The notes under the pieces were generated by a model. It worked only from the letters and a program-made list of their open reading frames with translations, was not told the DNA's origin and did no database searches. From NCBI GenBank assembly GCA_016213735.1, contig JACQZU010000017.1, forward strand, positions 164,174 to 228,173: a stretch of 64,000 nucleotides of DNA, read 5' to 3'. Below, piece after piece: positions 51,913 to 61,218 of the stretch. Position numbers and translations under genes: made by a program. Within the stretch, counting starts at the first letter, position 1, and every line of letters begins with the position of its first letter. This DNA comes from Acidobacteriota bacterium (GTDB lineage Bacteria > Acidobacteriota > Holophagae > Holophagales > Holophagaceae).

Positions 51913-54033
51913 TCAGACCTTGACCAGGTCCCGGTAGGCGTCGAGGAAATCCTGGGGCTGCGGGAGGATCTCGTCCTCCAGCGCCGGCTGGTAGGCCACC
52001 CAGGTGTCCTTGGCCCCGATGCGCCTCACGGGGGCGTCCAGGGCGAAGAACAGCTCGTCGGCAATCCGGGCGGCGATCTCCGCCCCGTAGCCCCAGGACC
52101 GCGTGTCCTCGTGGGCCACCAGCACGCGGTGGGTCTTCTGCACCGAGCGGGCGATGGCGCCCCAGTCGTAGGGGTTGAGGGTCCGCAGGTCCAGGATCTC
52201 CACCTGGATCCCCTGCTTCTCGGCCTCCCGCGCGGCCTGCACCGCGCGGTGGACGGTGCATCCGTAGGTCACCACCGTGAGGTCTCCGCCTTCCCGCGCA
52301 AGGCGGGCCTTGCCGAAGGGGATCATGAAGTCGGGGCCCGGCTCCGGGGACTTGTTGTGGGTCTGGCGGTAGAGGTGCTTGGGCTCCAGGAAGAGCACCG
52401 GGTCGTCGCAGCGGATGGCGGTGCGCAGGAGTCCGGCGGCGTCCAGGGCCGTGCTGGGGTAGACCACGCGGAGGCCCGGGATGTGGGTGAAGGTGCTCTC
52501 GCCGCACTGGCTGTGGTACACGCTTCCGCCCATGAGGTAGCCCGCGATGGGGACCCGGACGACCACCGGGGCCTTGAAGGCGCCGTTGCTCCGCCACCGG
52601 ATCACGGCAAGCTCGTCCCGGAGCTGCTGCATGGCGGGCCAGATGTAGTCGAAGAACTGGACCTCGCACACCGGCTTGAAGCCCCGGGCCGCCAGGCCGA
52701 TGGCCCGGCCCACGATGGTGGCCTCCGCCAAGGGCGTGTTGAAGACCCGGTCCGGCCCGAAGCGGCGCTGGAGGCCGTGGGTGGCCTTGAAGACCCCGCC
52801 CTTGCCCTTCACCTCTTCGAGGATCTCCTGCCGGGTGGCGTCCGCCACGTCCTCCCCGAAGAGCAAGATCCGCTCGTCCCGGGCCATCTCCGAGGCGAGG
52901 GTGAGGTTCACCAGGTCGATCATGGTCTTGGGGGTCCCTTCCCCCGGGGCGGTGGCTTCGGTGTCGAAGGCCGGACCCGTGGGATCCACATCCGGTGAGT
53001 AGAGGTGTTCGGACCAGCTTCCGCTCCGGGGCAGGGGCGAGGCCTCCGCGGCCTCCCAGGCCAGGTCCACCTCCATCTGCACCTCGGCCTTGAGCTGTTC
53101 GAGGTCCGGCGCCGAGAGATCCCCCAGGTCCAGGAGGGTGGCCGCGTAGGTGGAGACGGGGTCCTTCCGGGCCTCCTCTTCCCGCTGGGCCTGGGTCTTG
53201 TAGAGCTTCTCGTCGTCCGACAGGGAGTGGCTGTAGGGGCGGATGACCCGGGCCCGGACCAGGGCCGGGCCCTTCCGGGCCCGGGCGTGCTCGGCCGCGG
53301 CGGAGAGCGCCTCGTGGCTGGCCAGGGGGTCGCACCCGTCCACCTCGTCCAGCACCAGGAGGCCGTGGGGCTCGAAGCCCTTGAGCAGGGCCGCCACATT
53401 GGCGCCGGGGTACTGGACCGAACTCGGGACGCTGATGGCGTAACCGTTGTCCTCCACGAGGAAGACCAGGGGCAGGCGCAGGTTCACCGCGTTGCTGACG
53501 GCCTCCCAGAACTCCCCCTCGGAGCAGGTCCCGTCCCCGGTGGTGACCAGCACCACCTCGTCCCGCCGGGTGCCCAGGCGCTCCCCGAGGCCGAGCCGCT
53601 CGGCCCTGAGGATGGCCTCCGCCGCGCCCACGGCCTGGAGGAACTGGCTCCCGGTGGGGCTGGAGCCGGTAAAGATGTTCAGCCCCGCGTGACCCCAGTG
53701 GGAGGGCATCTGCCGGCCGCCGCTGGCGGGATCTCCCGCGGCCCCCACGCTGCCCAGGAACATCTCCTGGGCCGTGTACCCCAGCCCGTAGCAGAGGGCC
53801 CGGTCGCGGTAGTAGAGGAAGAACCAGTCGTGGCCGGGACGGAAGGCCATGGACGCCGCGGCCTGGACGGCCTCGTGCCCCACCCCGTTGATCTGGAAGA
53901 AGACCTTGTTCTGGCGCTTCCCGATGATCTCCCGCTCGTCGATGCGGCGGGCGGCGTAGATGATGCGGAACAGCTCGATGCGCTGCTCCCGGGTGAGCTG
54001 GGCGGCGGTGTTCGGCCTGGGGCTCGGGCGCAA
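51913..54033 (-). CDS. Fused alpha-beta thiamine-diphosphate 2-oxoacid dehydrogenase E1 (canonical motif)
   Basis: 706 residues from a TTG at 54033 with AGGAGG a few bases upstream. E1-alpha part (about 1-340) carries the complete thiamine-diphosphate motif GDG (166-168) ... EDN with Asn196. E1-beta part (about 370-706) includes [53 protein letters not shown] and the C-terminal [20 protein letters not shown]. The most similar known group is the 2-oxoisovalerate / branched-chain oxoacid dehydrogenase E1 in fused form. E2 and E3 genes are not in the window. It is a distant paralogue of 46051-48129. Divergent from bioB with 167 bp between. Confidence 0.92.
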   Translation of the reverse strand: MRPSPRPNTAAQLTREQRIELFRIIYAARRIDEREIIGKRQNKVFFQINGVGHEAVQAAASMAFRPGHDWFFLYYRDRALCYGLGYTAQEMFLGSVGAAGDPASGGRQMPSHWGHAGLNIFTGSSPTGSQFLQAVGAAEAILRAERLGLGERLGTRRDEVVLVTTGDGTCSEGEFWEAVSNAVNLRLPLVFLVEDNGYAISVPSSVQYPGANVAALLKGFEPHGLLVLDEVDGCDPLASHEALSAAAEHARARKGPALVRARVIRPYSHSLSDDEKLYKTQAQREEEARKDPVSTYAATLLDLGDLSAPDLEQLKAEVQMEVDLAWEAAEASPLPRSGSWSEHLYSPDVDPTGPAFDTEATAPGEGTPKTMIDLVNLTLASEMARDERILLFGEDVADATRQEILEEVKGKGGVFKATHGLQRRFGPDRVFNTPLAEATIVGRAIGLAARGFKPVCEVQFFDYIWPAMQQLRDELAVIRWRSNGAFKAPVVVRVPIAGYLMGGSVYHSQCGESTFTHIPGLRVVYPSTALDAAGLLRTAIRCDDPVLFLEPKHLYRQTHNKSPEPGPDFMIPFGKARLAREGGDLTVVTYGCTVHRAVQAAREAEKQGIQVEILDLRTLNPYDWGAIARSVQKTHRVLVAHEDTRSWGYGAEIAARIADELFFALDAPVRRIGAKDTWVAYQPALEDEILPQPQDFLDAYRDLVKV

Positions 54034-54200
54034 GCATCCTCCTGGCGCGCCGGGCGCGCAGCAGGAAAGCTACCATGCCCGGAAATCAACCCGGGACTCC
54101 ACTTGGGCCGGAGGGGCCCGCCGGCGGGGGGAGGGGCCTGGACCCTGAGCTAGACTGGATCGCCAGGGCCCCCGGCGGCGCCCTCCCTCCGCGAGCCCGC

Positions 54201-55148
54201 ATGCGCAGCACCGACGAGATCCGAGCCATCCACGACCTGCCCTTCCCGGAACTGCTGTACCAGGCGGCCACGGTGCACCGCCGGCACTGGAACCCGGTGG
54301 AAATGCAGTTCTGCACCCTGGATTCCATCAAGACCGGGGCCTGCCCCGAGGACTGCGCCTACTGCCCCCAGAGCGCCCGCTACGCCACGGGCCTCAAGGT
54401 GGAGCCCCTCAAGGACGTGGAGGCCGTCCTCGAGGGCGCCCGGACCGCGAAGGCCCACGGCAGCACCCGCTACTGCATGGGCGCCGCCTGGCGGGAGGTG
54501 AAGGACGACGCCAACTTCGAGGCGGTCCTGCGGATGGTGCGGGGGGTGGCGGACCTGGGGATGGAGGTCTGCGTCACCCTCGGGATGCTGGACGCCCCCC
54601 AGGCCCGGCGGCTCAAGGCCGCGGGCTGCACGGTGTACAACCACAACCTCGACACCAGCCGGGACTTCTACGAGGAGATCATCAGCACCAGGAAGTTCGA
54701 GGACCGCCTCCGCACCATCGGCGCGGTGCGGGAGGCCGGCCTGGAGGTCTGCTGCGGCGGCATCGTCGGCATGGGCGAATCGGTGGAGCAGCGCCTCCAC
54801 TTCCTCCAGGAGCTCACCGAGATGGATCCCCCCCCGGAGAGCATCCCCATCAACCACCTGGTGCCGGTGCCCGGGACCCCCCTGGCGGAGCTGCCCCCCG
54901 TGCCGCCGGTGGAGTTCATCCGAATGATCGCCACCGCCCGGATCCTCTTCCCGAGGAGCCGCATCCGCCTGAGCGCCGGCCGAACCGCCATGAGCGAGGA
55001 GATGCAGGCCCTGGCCTTCTTCGCCGGGGCCAACAGCCTGTTCACGGGGGAAAGGCTCCTCACCACCCCCAACCCGGGCGAGGACCGGGACCGCTGGCTC
55101 CTGGGAGCCCTGGGCATGCGCATCGAGGGGAGCCCGGCGGCCGTGTAG
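54201..55148 (+). CDS. bioB: Biotin synthase BioB
   Basis: 315 residues from the ATG at 54201 (MRSTDEIRAIHDLPFPELLYQAA), the usual length. The radical-SAM cluster Cys are in GACPEDCAYC (CxxxCxxC), preceded by FCTLDSIKTG. Further family motifs: YCMGAAWREVKDD, YNHNLDTS, CCGGIVGMGES and RIRLSAGRTAMSEEMQALAFFAGANSLFTGE, covering the substrate site and the 2Fe-2S ligands. It inserts sulfur into dethiobiotin. No other biotin gene is adjacent. A TAGACT hexamer lies at 54152-54157, about 45 bp before the start, in a position fit for a -10 element (weak inference). Confidence 0.97.
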   Translation: MRSTDEIRAIHDLPFPELLYQAATVHRRHWNPVEMQFCTLDSIKTGACPEDCAYCPQSARYATGLKVEPLKDVEAVLEGARTAKAHGSTRYCMGAAWREVKDDANFEAVLRMVRGVADLGMEVCVTLGMLDAPQARRLKAAGCTVYNHNLDTSRDFYEEIISTRKFEDRLRTIGAVREAGLEVCCGGIVGMGESVEQRLHFLQELTEMDPPPESIPINHLVPVPGTPLAELPPVPPVEFIRMIATARILFPRSRIRLSAGRTAMSEEMQALAFFAGANSLFTGERLLTTPNPGEDRDRWLLGALGMRIEGSPAAV

Positions 55149-55248
55149 CGGTCCGGATCCCGTGGGAAAGGCTCCGTAGGGACCGGGGTCCCCGGGGGCT
55201 CCCCGCCGACCCTGTACAATGGAACTCTTCCTGTTGCCCGGAGCCCGA

Positions 55249-55809
55249 ATGGCCGCCACCCCCAAGAAGGACAAGCCCAAGGCCAAGCGGCAGACCCCGG
55301 AGGAGCGGGCCGAGGGGCTGCGCTACATCCACATGATGTACGGCCCCACGGCCGGAGAGGCCCGGCCGGTGGCCCGGAAGACCAACCTGGGGGCCCCCTA
55401 CCTGTCCCACCCCAAATTCCTGGCCCTGATGACGGCCTTCCGCAAGGGCGAGGCCTTCCAGTTCAGCGTCACCGACAAGGGCCGCAGCCTGAGCGTGGCC
55501 ACCGACGGGAGCCAGATTCTCTTCGACGGGAAGGTCCTCTACTACTCCCGCCCCTGGAACCGCCACGAGGAGCACCTGCTGCTGAACCACCTCACCGCCG
55601 TCCAGAACCAGGGCACGGAGGCCCTGATCCACCTGGCCGCCGCGGTGCTCCGCAGCCTCCCCGAGCTGGAGGCTCCCCAGCTCATCTGCGTGAACCACAA
55701 GCTCTACCTTGGGGGCGAGAACCTGGAGTCCGCGGCCGCGGAGCAGGGCCCCAACCTCCTGATGGGGGCCTACCGGCACCAGAAGGCCCCCGAACGGATG
55801 GTGCGGTAG
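55249..55809 (+). CDS. Conserved-looking protein of unknown function
   Basis: 186 residues from the ATG at 55249 (MAATPKKDK), with GGAG six bases upstream; an in-frame ATG at 55219 is possible. Starts with a Lys/Pro-rich tail (residues 1-22), then a mixed alpha/beta domain: LRYIHMMYGPTAGEARPVARKT, FRKGEAFQFSVTDKGRSLSVATDG, DGKVLYYSRPWNRHEEHLLLNHL, and LICVNHKLYLGGENLES. No domain recognised and no membrane or signal segment, so cytoplasmic. A TACAAT hexamer at 55214-55219 may be its -10 promoter element. A stem-loop at 55826 follows. Confidence 0.72.
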   Translation: MAATPKKDKPKAKRQTPEERAEGLRYIHMMYGPTAGEARPVARKTNLGAPYLSHPKFLALMTAFRKGEAFQFSVTDKGRSLSVATDGSQILFDGKVLYYSRPWNRHEEHLLLNHLTAVQNQGTEALIHLAAAVLRSLPELEAPQLICVNHKLYLGGENLESAAAEQGPNLLMGAYRHQKAPERMVR

Positions 55810-55825
55810 GGGGCGGAGGAACCCG

Positions 55826-55844
55826 CCGGGGTGCTCCACCCCGG
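55826..55844. terminator. Stem-loop between the unknown gene and the liv operon
   Basis: CCGGGGTG (55826-55833) pairs perfectly with CACCCCGG (55837-55844) across a 3-base loop, 17 bp after the stop at 55809. No T-tract. A TAGAAT hexamer at 55857-55862 shortly downstream may be the -10 of the liv promoter. Confidence 0.4.
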
Positions 55845-55929
55845 TGCTGGATTGGCTAGAATGCGGTCAGACCCCTGATCGCCCTGCCACTCCCCGTCCC
55901 TGTGGGATCAACAGATTGAGGAGGAATCC

Positions 55930-57084
55930 ATGAGCATCCTGCGCCACACCCTTCTGTGGACCGCCGCCCTCCTGGCCGGCGCCGCCGGCGGAGCCGCGGA
56001 CATCAAGATCGGCCTGGCCGAGGCCCTCACGGGCGGGGCGGCCCAGTACGGCGTGCCCATCCGCAACGGCTTCCAGCTGGCCGCGGACGAGATCAACGCC
56101 AAGGGGGGGATCCAGGGCAGCAAGATCCTCCTCGTCATCGAGGACGAGCAGGGGAAGAAGGAGGAGGTCATCAACGTCTTCAAGAAGCTCATCTTCCAGG
56201 ACAAGGTCCTGATGATCTTCGGCCCCACCCTCTCCAATTCCATGTTCGCCGCCGGACCCGTGGCCAACGCGGCCAAGGTGGTGGCCTTCGGGACCTCCAA
56301 CACCGCCAACGGCATCACCGACATCGGCCCCTACATCTTCCGGAACTCGGTCATGGAATCCGACGTGCTGCCGGTGACGGTGGCCACGGCCGTGAAGCAC
56401 TACAAGATCAAGAAGGTGGCCGTGATCTACGGCAACGACGACGCCTTCACCAAGAGCGGCTACGACGTGTTCAAGAAGGTGCTCGCGGACCAGAAGATTC
56501 CCGTCACCGCCACCGAGACCTACGTCAAGGGCGACGTGGACTTCAAGGCCCAGCTCACCAAGATCAAGGCCACCGACCCCGACGCCATCGTCTGCTCGGC
56601 GCTGGCCGAAGAGGCGGCCAACATCATGCTGCAGGCCCGCTCCCTGGGCATCAAGGCCCCCTTCATCGGCGGGAACGGCTTCAACTCCCCCAAGCTCTTC
56701 GAGATCTCCAAGCAGGCCGGGGACGGCACCTTCGTGGGCAGCCCCTGGTCGAACACCAACCCGGATCCCGCCAACGTGCACTTCGTGGGCGCCTACAAGC
56801 AGAAGTTCGGCTCCGAGCCGAACCAGTTCGCGGCCCAGGCCTACGACGCGCTGCACATCGCCGCGGCGGCGCTCAAGTCCATCAAGCTCACGGGCCGCCT
56901 CGAGGCCGATCGCCAGGCCCTCCGGGACGCCCTCCCGAAGGTGAGCATCAACGGCGCCACCGGCCCCTTCAAGTTCCGGCCCGCGGCCCCCAAGGACGGC
57001 AAGCCGGGCGGCTACGACGCCGACCAGAAGCCCTTCATCTACATCCTCCAGCAGGGCAAGTTCAACCTGTACACCGGCAAGTAG
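55930..57084 (+). CDS. livK: Branched-chain amino acid ABC transporter, substrate-binding protein
   Basis: 384 residues with a signal peptide (about 1-22, LLAGAAGGAADI). GAGGAGG stands just upstream of the ATG. Type I periplasmic binding fold of the Leu/Ile/Val (LivJ/LivK) family: IKIGLAEALTGGAAQYG, ADEINAKGGIQG, VFKKLIFQDKVLMIFGPTLSNSM, VAVIYGNDDAFTKSGYDVF, and NTNPDP...AAQAYDALHIAAAAL. It captures a branched-chain or related amino acid, amide or aromatic acid in the periplasm for the permeases encoded immediately downstream. In the absence of other clues the exact ligand stays open. Followed by a hairpin at 57106. Confidence 0.93.
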   Translation: MSILRHTLLWTAALLAGAAGGAADIKIGLAEALTGGAAQYGVPIRNGFQLAADEINAKGGIQGSKILLVIEDEQGKKEEVINVFKKLIFQDKVLMIFGPTLSNSMFAAGPVANAAKVVAFGTSNTANGITDIGPYIFRNSVMESDVLPVTVATAVKHYKIKKVAVIYGNDDAFTKSGYDVFKKVLADQKIPVTATETYVKGDVDFKAQLTKIKATDPDAIVCSALAEEAANIMLQARSLGIKAPFIGGNGFNSPKLFEISKQAGDGTFVGSPWSNTNPDPANVHFVGAYKQKFGSEPNQFAAQAYDALHIAAAALKSIKLTGRLEADRQALRDALPKVSINGATGPFKFRPAAPKDGKPGGYDADQKPFIYILQQGKFNLYTGK

Positions 57085-57105
57085 GGGCCCCCTCCCGCCC
57101 CTGGA

Positions 57106-57128
57106 GCGGGCCGGTCTCCCCGGCCCGC
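57106..57128 (+). other. Stem-loop between livK and livH
   Basis: GCGGGCCGG (57106-57114) pairs perfectly with CCGGCCCGC (57120-57128) over a 5-base loop. Such structures between the binding-protein gene and the permease genes commonly raise the level of the former by partial termination or mRNA protection. Confidence 0.55.
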
Positions 57129-57144
57129 CCGGGCGCCTCCACCC

Positions 57145-58026
57145 ATGTTCACCCAGCAGCTCCTCAACGCCCTCACCCTCGGCAGCGTCTACGCGCTGTT
57201 CGCCCTGGGCTTCACCCTGGTCTTCGGCGTGCTGGCGGTGATCAACCTCTCCCACGGCGCGGTCTTCATGGTGGGCAGCTACGCCGCCCTCACCCTGGTC
57301 ACCCGCCTCCACCTTCCCCTGGGGATCGCGCTGCCGGCGGCCATGGCCCTCAGCGGCTGCCTGGGGATGGCGATCGACGTGCTGATCCTCAAGCCCCTCC
57401 GGGCCCGCAACGCCCCGCACCTGATCCCCATGATCGCCACCATCGGCGTCGCCATCATGCTCTCCAGCGCCGCCCAGGGGATCTTCGGGGCCGAGATCCT
57501 CCGGTTCCCGGAGGGCACCATCCCGGCGGGGGAGTTCACCCTGGGCGAGGTCCACGTGCGGGCCCTGGAGCTGAGCATCGTGGGCATCTCCTTCGGGCTG
57601 ATGGCGGTCCTCTTTCTCGCCATCCGGCGCACCCAGCTCGGGCGCGCCCTGCGGGCCATCGCCGAATCCCCCCGGTCCGCCTCCCTGCTGGGAATCAACG
57701 TGGAGGGCCTGTTCCACGCCACCTCCTTCGTGGCCGCGGCCCTGGGGGGCGTGGCGGGGGTGCTGATCGGGCTCAACTTCAACGCCATCACCCCCCTCAT
57801 GGGCCAGCCCATCCTCCACAAGGGCATCGCCGTGATCATCCTCGGGGGCATGGGGGACATCCGCGGGGCGCTGCTCGCAGGCCTCTTCCTGGGCTTCGCC
57901 GAGGTCATGAGCAAGGCCTACCTGTCCAGCCAGATGGGGGACGCCGTGGCCTTCGGCCTGCTGTTCCTGATCCTGCTGGTGCGACCCTCCGGCCTCTTCG
58001 GGCGCGTGCTGGAGCGGAAGGCCTGA
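57145..58026 (+). CDS. livH: Branched-chain amino acid ABC transporter, permease LivH
   Basis: 293 residues, eight or so membrane segments. LivH-type features: LNALTLGSVYALFALGFTLVFGVLAVINLSHGAVFM at the N terminus and, near the C terminus, KGIAVIILGGMGDIRGALLAGLFLGFAE with the EAA-like loop that meets the ATPases. Inner-membrane channel half, partner of LivM encoded next to it with no gap. Confidence 0.95.
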   Translation: MFTQQLLNALTLGSVYALFALGFTLVFGVLAVINLSHGAVFMVGSYAALTLVTRLHLPLGIALPAAMALSGCLGMAIDVLILKPLRARNAPHLIPMIATIGVAIMLSSAAQGIFGAEILRFPEGTIPAGEFTLGEVHVRALELSIVGISFGLMAVLFLAIRRTQLGRALRAIAESPRSASLLGINVEGLFHATSFVAAALGGVAGVLIGLNFNAITPLMGQPILHKGIAVIILGGMGDIRGALLAGLFLGFAEVMSKAYLSSQMGDAVAFGLLFLILLVRPSGLFGRVLERKA

Positions 58027-58896
58027 ATGGAGTGGCTGGCGAATTTCTGGGCGACCTACAGCACCCTGGTGTACTCCGTGGGCGTGTTCGCCCTGATGGC
58101 CCTCTCCATCTGGCTGACCCTGGCCTGCGGCCTGCTGTCCCTCGCCAACGCGGCCTTCATGTGCATCGGGGCCTACGTCTCGGCCCTCCTGTCCCTCCAC
58201 GCGGGCTGGCCCTTCGGGGCCACGCTGGCCGCCGCGGGGGCGGCGCCGGCCCTGGTGGCCCTCGTCATCGGCATGCCCACCCTGCGCCTGTCCGGGGTGT
58301 ACCTGGCCATGGCCACCCTGGCCTTCGGCGAGGTGGTGCGGATCGTGGTGCTCAACCTCGAGGTCACCGGAGGCCCCGAGGGCCTCAACGGCATCCCCCA
58401 GAGCACCACGGGTTGGCACATCCTCGCCATCCTGGCGGTGGTGGTCTACGGGCTCCTCCGGCTGCAGCGGTCCCGGGTCGGGCGCGCCTTCGAGGCGATC
58501 CGGGAGGACGAGGTGGCCGCCAGCCTGATGGGGATCAACGTCGCCCGGCACAAGCTCTTCGCCTTCGTCCTCGGCGCCGTGATCGCCGGGCTCGCGGGGG
58601 GCCTCAACGCCCACTACACCTTCTTCATCAGCCCCCGGGAGTACGGGTTCGAGAACGCCGTGGACATCCTCACCATGGTGGTGCTCGGCGGCATCGGGGG
58701 CCTGGCCGGGCCCATGCTCGGCGCCGCCATCATCACCCTGCTGCCCGAGCTGCTGCGCTCCCTCCACGAATTCCGCGGCATCGTCAACGGCCTCATCCTG
58801 GTGCTGGTGGTGCTCTTCCTGCCCAAGGGCATCTGGGATCCCCGGCGCCTCCGGGCCCTCTTCGGACTGGGCCCCGGAAGGGACCCCGGATGCTGA
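58027..58896 (+). CDS. livM: Branched-chain amino acid ABC transporter, permease LivM
   Basis: 289 residues, eight to ten membrane segments. Starts at the base directly after the LivH stop. LivM-type motifs: LANAAFMCIGAYVSALL, LRLSGVYLAMATLAFGEVVRI, GGPEGLNGIP, and the ATPase-coupling VDILTMVVLGGIGGLAGPMLGA. Forms the second half of the channel with LivH. The following ATPase gene begins inside its end (ATGCTGA). Confidence 0.95.
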   Translation: MEWLANFWATYSTLVYSVGVFALMALSIWLTLACGLLSLANAAFMCIGAYVSALLSLHAGWPFGATLAAAGAAPALVALVIGMPTLRLSGVYLAMATLAFGEVVRIVVLNLEVTGGPEGLNGIPQSTTGWHILAILAVVVYGLLRLQRSRVGRAFEAIREDEVAASLMGINVARHKLFAFVLGAVIAGLAGGLNAHYTFFISPREYGFENAVDILTMVVLGGIGGLAGPMLGAAIITLLPELLRSLHEFRGIVNGLILVLVVLFLPKGIWDPRRLRALFGLGPGRDPGC

Positions 58897-59657
58897 CGAT
58901 CTCCGGGCTGGGGAAGCACTTCGGCGGACTGGCGGTCCTGGAGGACGTGAGTTTCGAGGTCCCCGCCGGGGGCATCTTCGGGCTCATCGGCCCCAACGGC
59001 GCCGGGAAGACCACGGTGTTCAACCTGGTCACCGGGCTGCTCAAGCCCACCACGGGGACCGTGAGCTTCGAAGGACGGAGCCTGGCCGGACTCCAGCCCC
59101 ACCAGATCACCCGCCTGGGCATCGCCCGGACCTTCCAGAACATCCGGATCTTCAAGGAAATGACCCTGCTCCAGAACGTGATGGTGGGCCTGCACGGCGC
59201 CCTGGGCTACGGCCCCCTGGCCCTGCTGCTGAACCAGGGGAGCTTCCGCCGCGCCGAGGCGGAGGCTCGGGAGCGGGCCCTCGAGCTGCTCTCCTGGGTG
59301 AAGCTCCAGGACCGGGCCTCCATGCTGGCCGACAACCTCTCCTACGGGGACCAGCGGAAGCTGGAGTTTGCAAGGGCCCTGGCCACGGGCCCCAGGCTCC
59401 TCCTCCTGGACGAGCCCGTGGCGGGCATGAACCCCGCGGAGAAGGACGCCCTCATGGAGGAGATCCGCAACATCGCCGGACGGGGCTTCGGGGTCTTCCT
59501 CATCGAGCACGACATGCGCTTCGTGATGGGGCTCTGCGAGCGCATCGCGGTCCTCAACTTCGGCCGGGTCATCGCGGAGGGCAGCCCCGAGGAGGTCCGC
59601 AACGACCCGGGCGTGATCGAGGCCTACCTCGGCCGCGAGGACGGGGGGGCCCCGTGA
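58890..59657 (+). CDS. livG: Branched-chain amino acid ABC transporter, ATPase LivG
   Basis: 255 residues from an ATG at 58890 overlapping the LivM stop by seven bases. Walker A GPNGAGKTT, Q-loop TFQNIRIFKEMTLLQNV, signature region NLSYGDQRK (LSYGDQRKLE, as usual in LivG), Walker B LLLLDEP followed by VAGMNPAEK, and the switch His in LIEHDMRFVM. The LivG group, distinct from LivF by the NxxxGL and YGDQ motifs. Powers the permeases from the cytoplasm. Confidence 0.95.
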   Translation: MLTISGLGKHFGGLAVLEDVSFEVPAGGIFGLIGPNGAGKTTVFNLVTGLLKPTTGTVSFEGRSLAGLQPHQITRLGIARTFQNIRIFKEMTLLQNVMVGLHGALGYGPLALLLNQGSFRRAEAEARERALELLSWVKLQDRASMLADNLSYGDQRKLEFARALATGPRLLLLDEPVAGMNPAEKDALMEEIRNIAGRGFGVFLIEHDMRFVMGLCERIAVLNFGRVIAEGSPEEVRNDPGVIEAYLGREDGGAP

Positions 59658-60367
59658 GCGCCCTGCTGAGCGTCGAGGATCTCGCCGTGAACTACGGCCA
59701 CATCGAGGCCGTGAAGGGCATCGGCTTCGAACTGGAGGCGGGGGAGATCACGGCCCTGGTGGGGGCCAACGGGGCCGGGAAGAGCACCACCCTGCTGGCC
59801 CTGTCGGGGCTCCTGCGGCCCGCCCGGGGGCGGGTCCTCTTCGACGGGGAGGACGTCACCCGCCTGAAGCCCCACCAGATCGTCCGCCGCGGCCTGGTCC
59901 AGGTGGCCGAGGGCCGGGCCATCCTGGCCACCCTGAGCGTCCGGGAGAACCTGGCCCTGGGGGCCTACGCGCGCCGGGACCCCGCGGGGGTCGCCGCCAG
60001 CCTCGAGGAGGTGTTCCACCTCTTCCCCCGCCTGGAGGAGCGCCTCGAGCAGAAGGCCGGCAACCTCTCCGGAGGGGAACAGCAGATGCTGGCCATCGGG
60101 CGCGCCATGATGGCCAAGCCGCGGCTCCTCCTGCTGGACGAACCCTCCATGGGCCTGGCCCCCCTCCTGGTGCAGGACATCTTCCGGACCCTGGTGGCCA
60201 TCAACCGCACGGGCCTGACCGTCCTCCTGGTGGAGCAGAACGTCCGCCAGGCCCTGCGGATCGCCCGCCGGGGCTTCGTCCTGGAGACGGGACGGATCGT
60301 GCTGGAGGGGTCCGGGGACCAGCTCCTGGGCGATCCCCGCGTCGTGGAAGCCTACCTGGGCGGATGA
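59654..60367 (+). CDS. livF: Branched-chain amino acid ABC transporter, ATPase LivF
   Basis: 237 residues starting at a GTG that overlaps the LivG stop (GTGA). Walker A GANGAGKST, Q-loop VQVAEGRAILATLSVREN, signature NLSGGEQQMLAIGRAMM, Walker B LLLLDEPSMGLAPLLV and switch His replaced by Gln in LLVEQNVRQAL, as is normal in LivF. The E-G-R-x-I/A pattern is the LivF hallmark. Completes the transporter. Confidence 0.95.
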   Translation: MSALLSVEDLAVNYGHIEAVKGIGFELEAGEITALVGANGAGKSTTLLALSGLLRPARGRVLFDGEDVTRLKPHQIVRRGLVQVAEGRAILATLSVRENLALGAYARRDPAGVAASLEEVFHLFPRLEERLEQKAGNLSGGEQQMLAIGRAMMAKPRLLLLDEPSMGLAPLLVQDIFRTLVAINRTGLTVLLVEQNVRQALRIARRGFVLETGRIVLEGSGDQLLGDPRVVEAYLGG

Positions 60368-60401
60368 TGGAGCCCGCGGGATGTCCCCCAAGGAGGGAAG
60401 C

Positions 60402-61193
60402 ATGGCGAAGATCCTCTTCGAGAAGCGGGACCGGATCGCCTACCTCACCCTGAACCGTCCCGAGGCGCTCAACGCCCTCGACGACGACCTCAACGGCGAG
60501 CTCTGGGCGGCCTGGAAGGAGTTCGAGGCGGACGAGGGCCTGGGCGTGGCCATCCTCACGGGGGCGGGGAAGGCCTTCTGCTCCGGGGCCGACCTCAAGA
60601 CCTTCATCCCCAAGTGGGAGGGCGCCAGCATGCTGGACGTCCGGCGGAACGTCCCGACGGGCATCGGCGGGGGGATCACCCGGGGACAGCACCGGATCAC
60701 CAAGCCCATCATCGCCGCCGTGAACGGCCACGCCATCGGCGGCGGCTTCGAGCTGGCCCTGGCCTGCGACCTCCGGATCGCCTCCGAGCGGGCGAAGTTC
60801 GGCGTCTTCGAGGTCCGCTACGGCCTGCACCAGGGGGACGGGGGCCTGGTCCGGCTGGTGGCCATCGCCGGGATCGCCACGGCCCTGGACCTCACCCTCA
60901 CCGGGCGGGAGGTCTCCGCGGAGGAGGCCCACCGCCTCCGCCTCGTCACCCAGGTCGTCCCCCACGACCAGCTCCTCCCCGCCGCGGAGAAGGTGGCGGC
61001 GACGATCCTGCGCAACAGCCAGCAGGCGGTCCGTTCCGCCAAGGAGACGATCCTCGACCTGGTGGGGCGCACCCTGGACGACGCGCTCCGGCTGGAGACG
61101 ATCAACGCCTATTCCAGCCTGGGGGACTTCCGCGAGGCCCGGGAGCGCCTGGCCCAGTTCTACGCCCGGCCCAAGGACGCCCCGGGGGGCTGA
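60402..61193 (+). CDS. Enoyl-CoA hydratase/isomerase family protein
   Basis: 263 residues from the ATG at 60402, preceded by AAGGAGG; the frame opens 21 bases earlier without support. Crotonase fold: LNRPEALNALD, AFCSGADLKTF and the oxyanion-hole segment ITKPIIAAVNGHAIGGGFELALACDLRIAS. The second acid/base region is FEVRYGLHQGDGG, with Glu at the first position of the usual pair. Probably hydrates 2-enoyl-CoA in branched-chain amino acid or fatty acid breakdown, which fits the liv transporter 34 bp upstream. Chain-length and reaction specificity (hydratase, isomerase) cannot be read from sequence. Confidence 0.92.
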   Translation: MAKILFEKRDRIAYLTLNRPEALNALDDDLNGELWAAWKEFEADEGLGVAILTGAGKAFCSGADLKTFIPKWEGASMLDVRRNVPTGIGGGITRGQHRITKPIIAAVNGHAIGGGFELALACDLRIASERAKFGVFEVRYGLHQGDGGLVRLVAIAGIATALDLTLTGREVSAEEAHRLRLVTQVVPHDQLLPAAEKVAATILRNSQQAVRSAKETILDLVGRTLDDALRLETINAYSSLGDFREARERLAQFYARPKDAPGG

Positions 61194-61218
61194 GGCGTCC
61201 CCCGACGGACCCCCCGCG

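Noticed and set aside
55867..58767. Long minus-strand open frame opposite livK/livH/livM
   Set aside because: Gly/His/Glu-rich antisense product without any domain; the liv genes explain the region.
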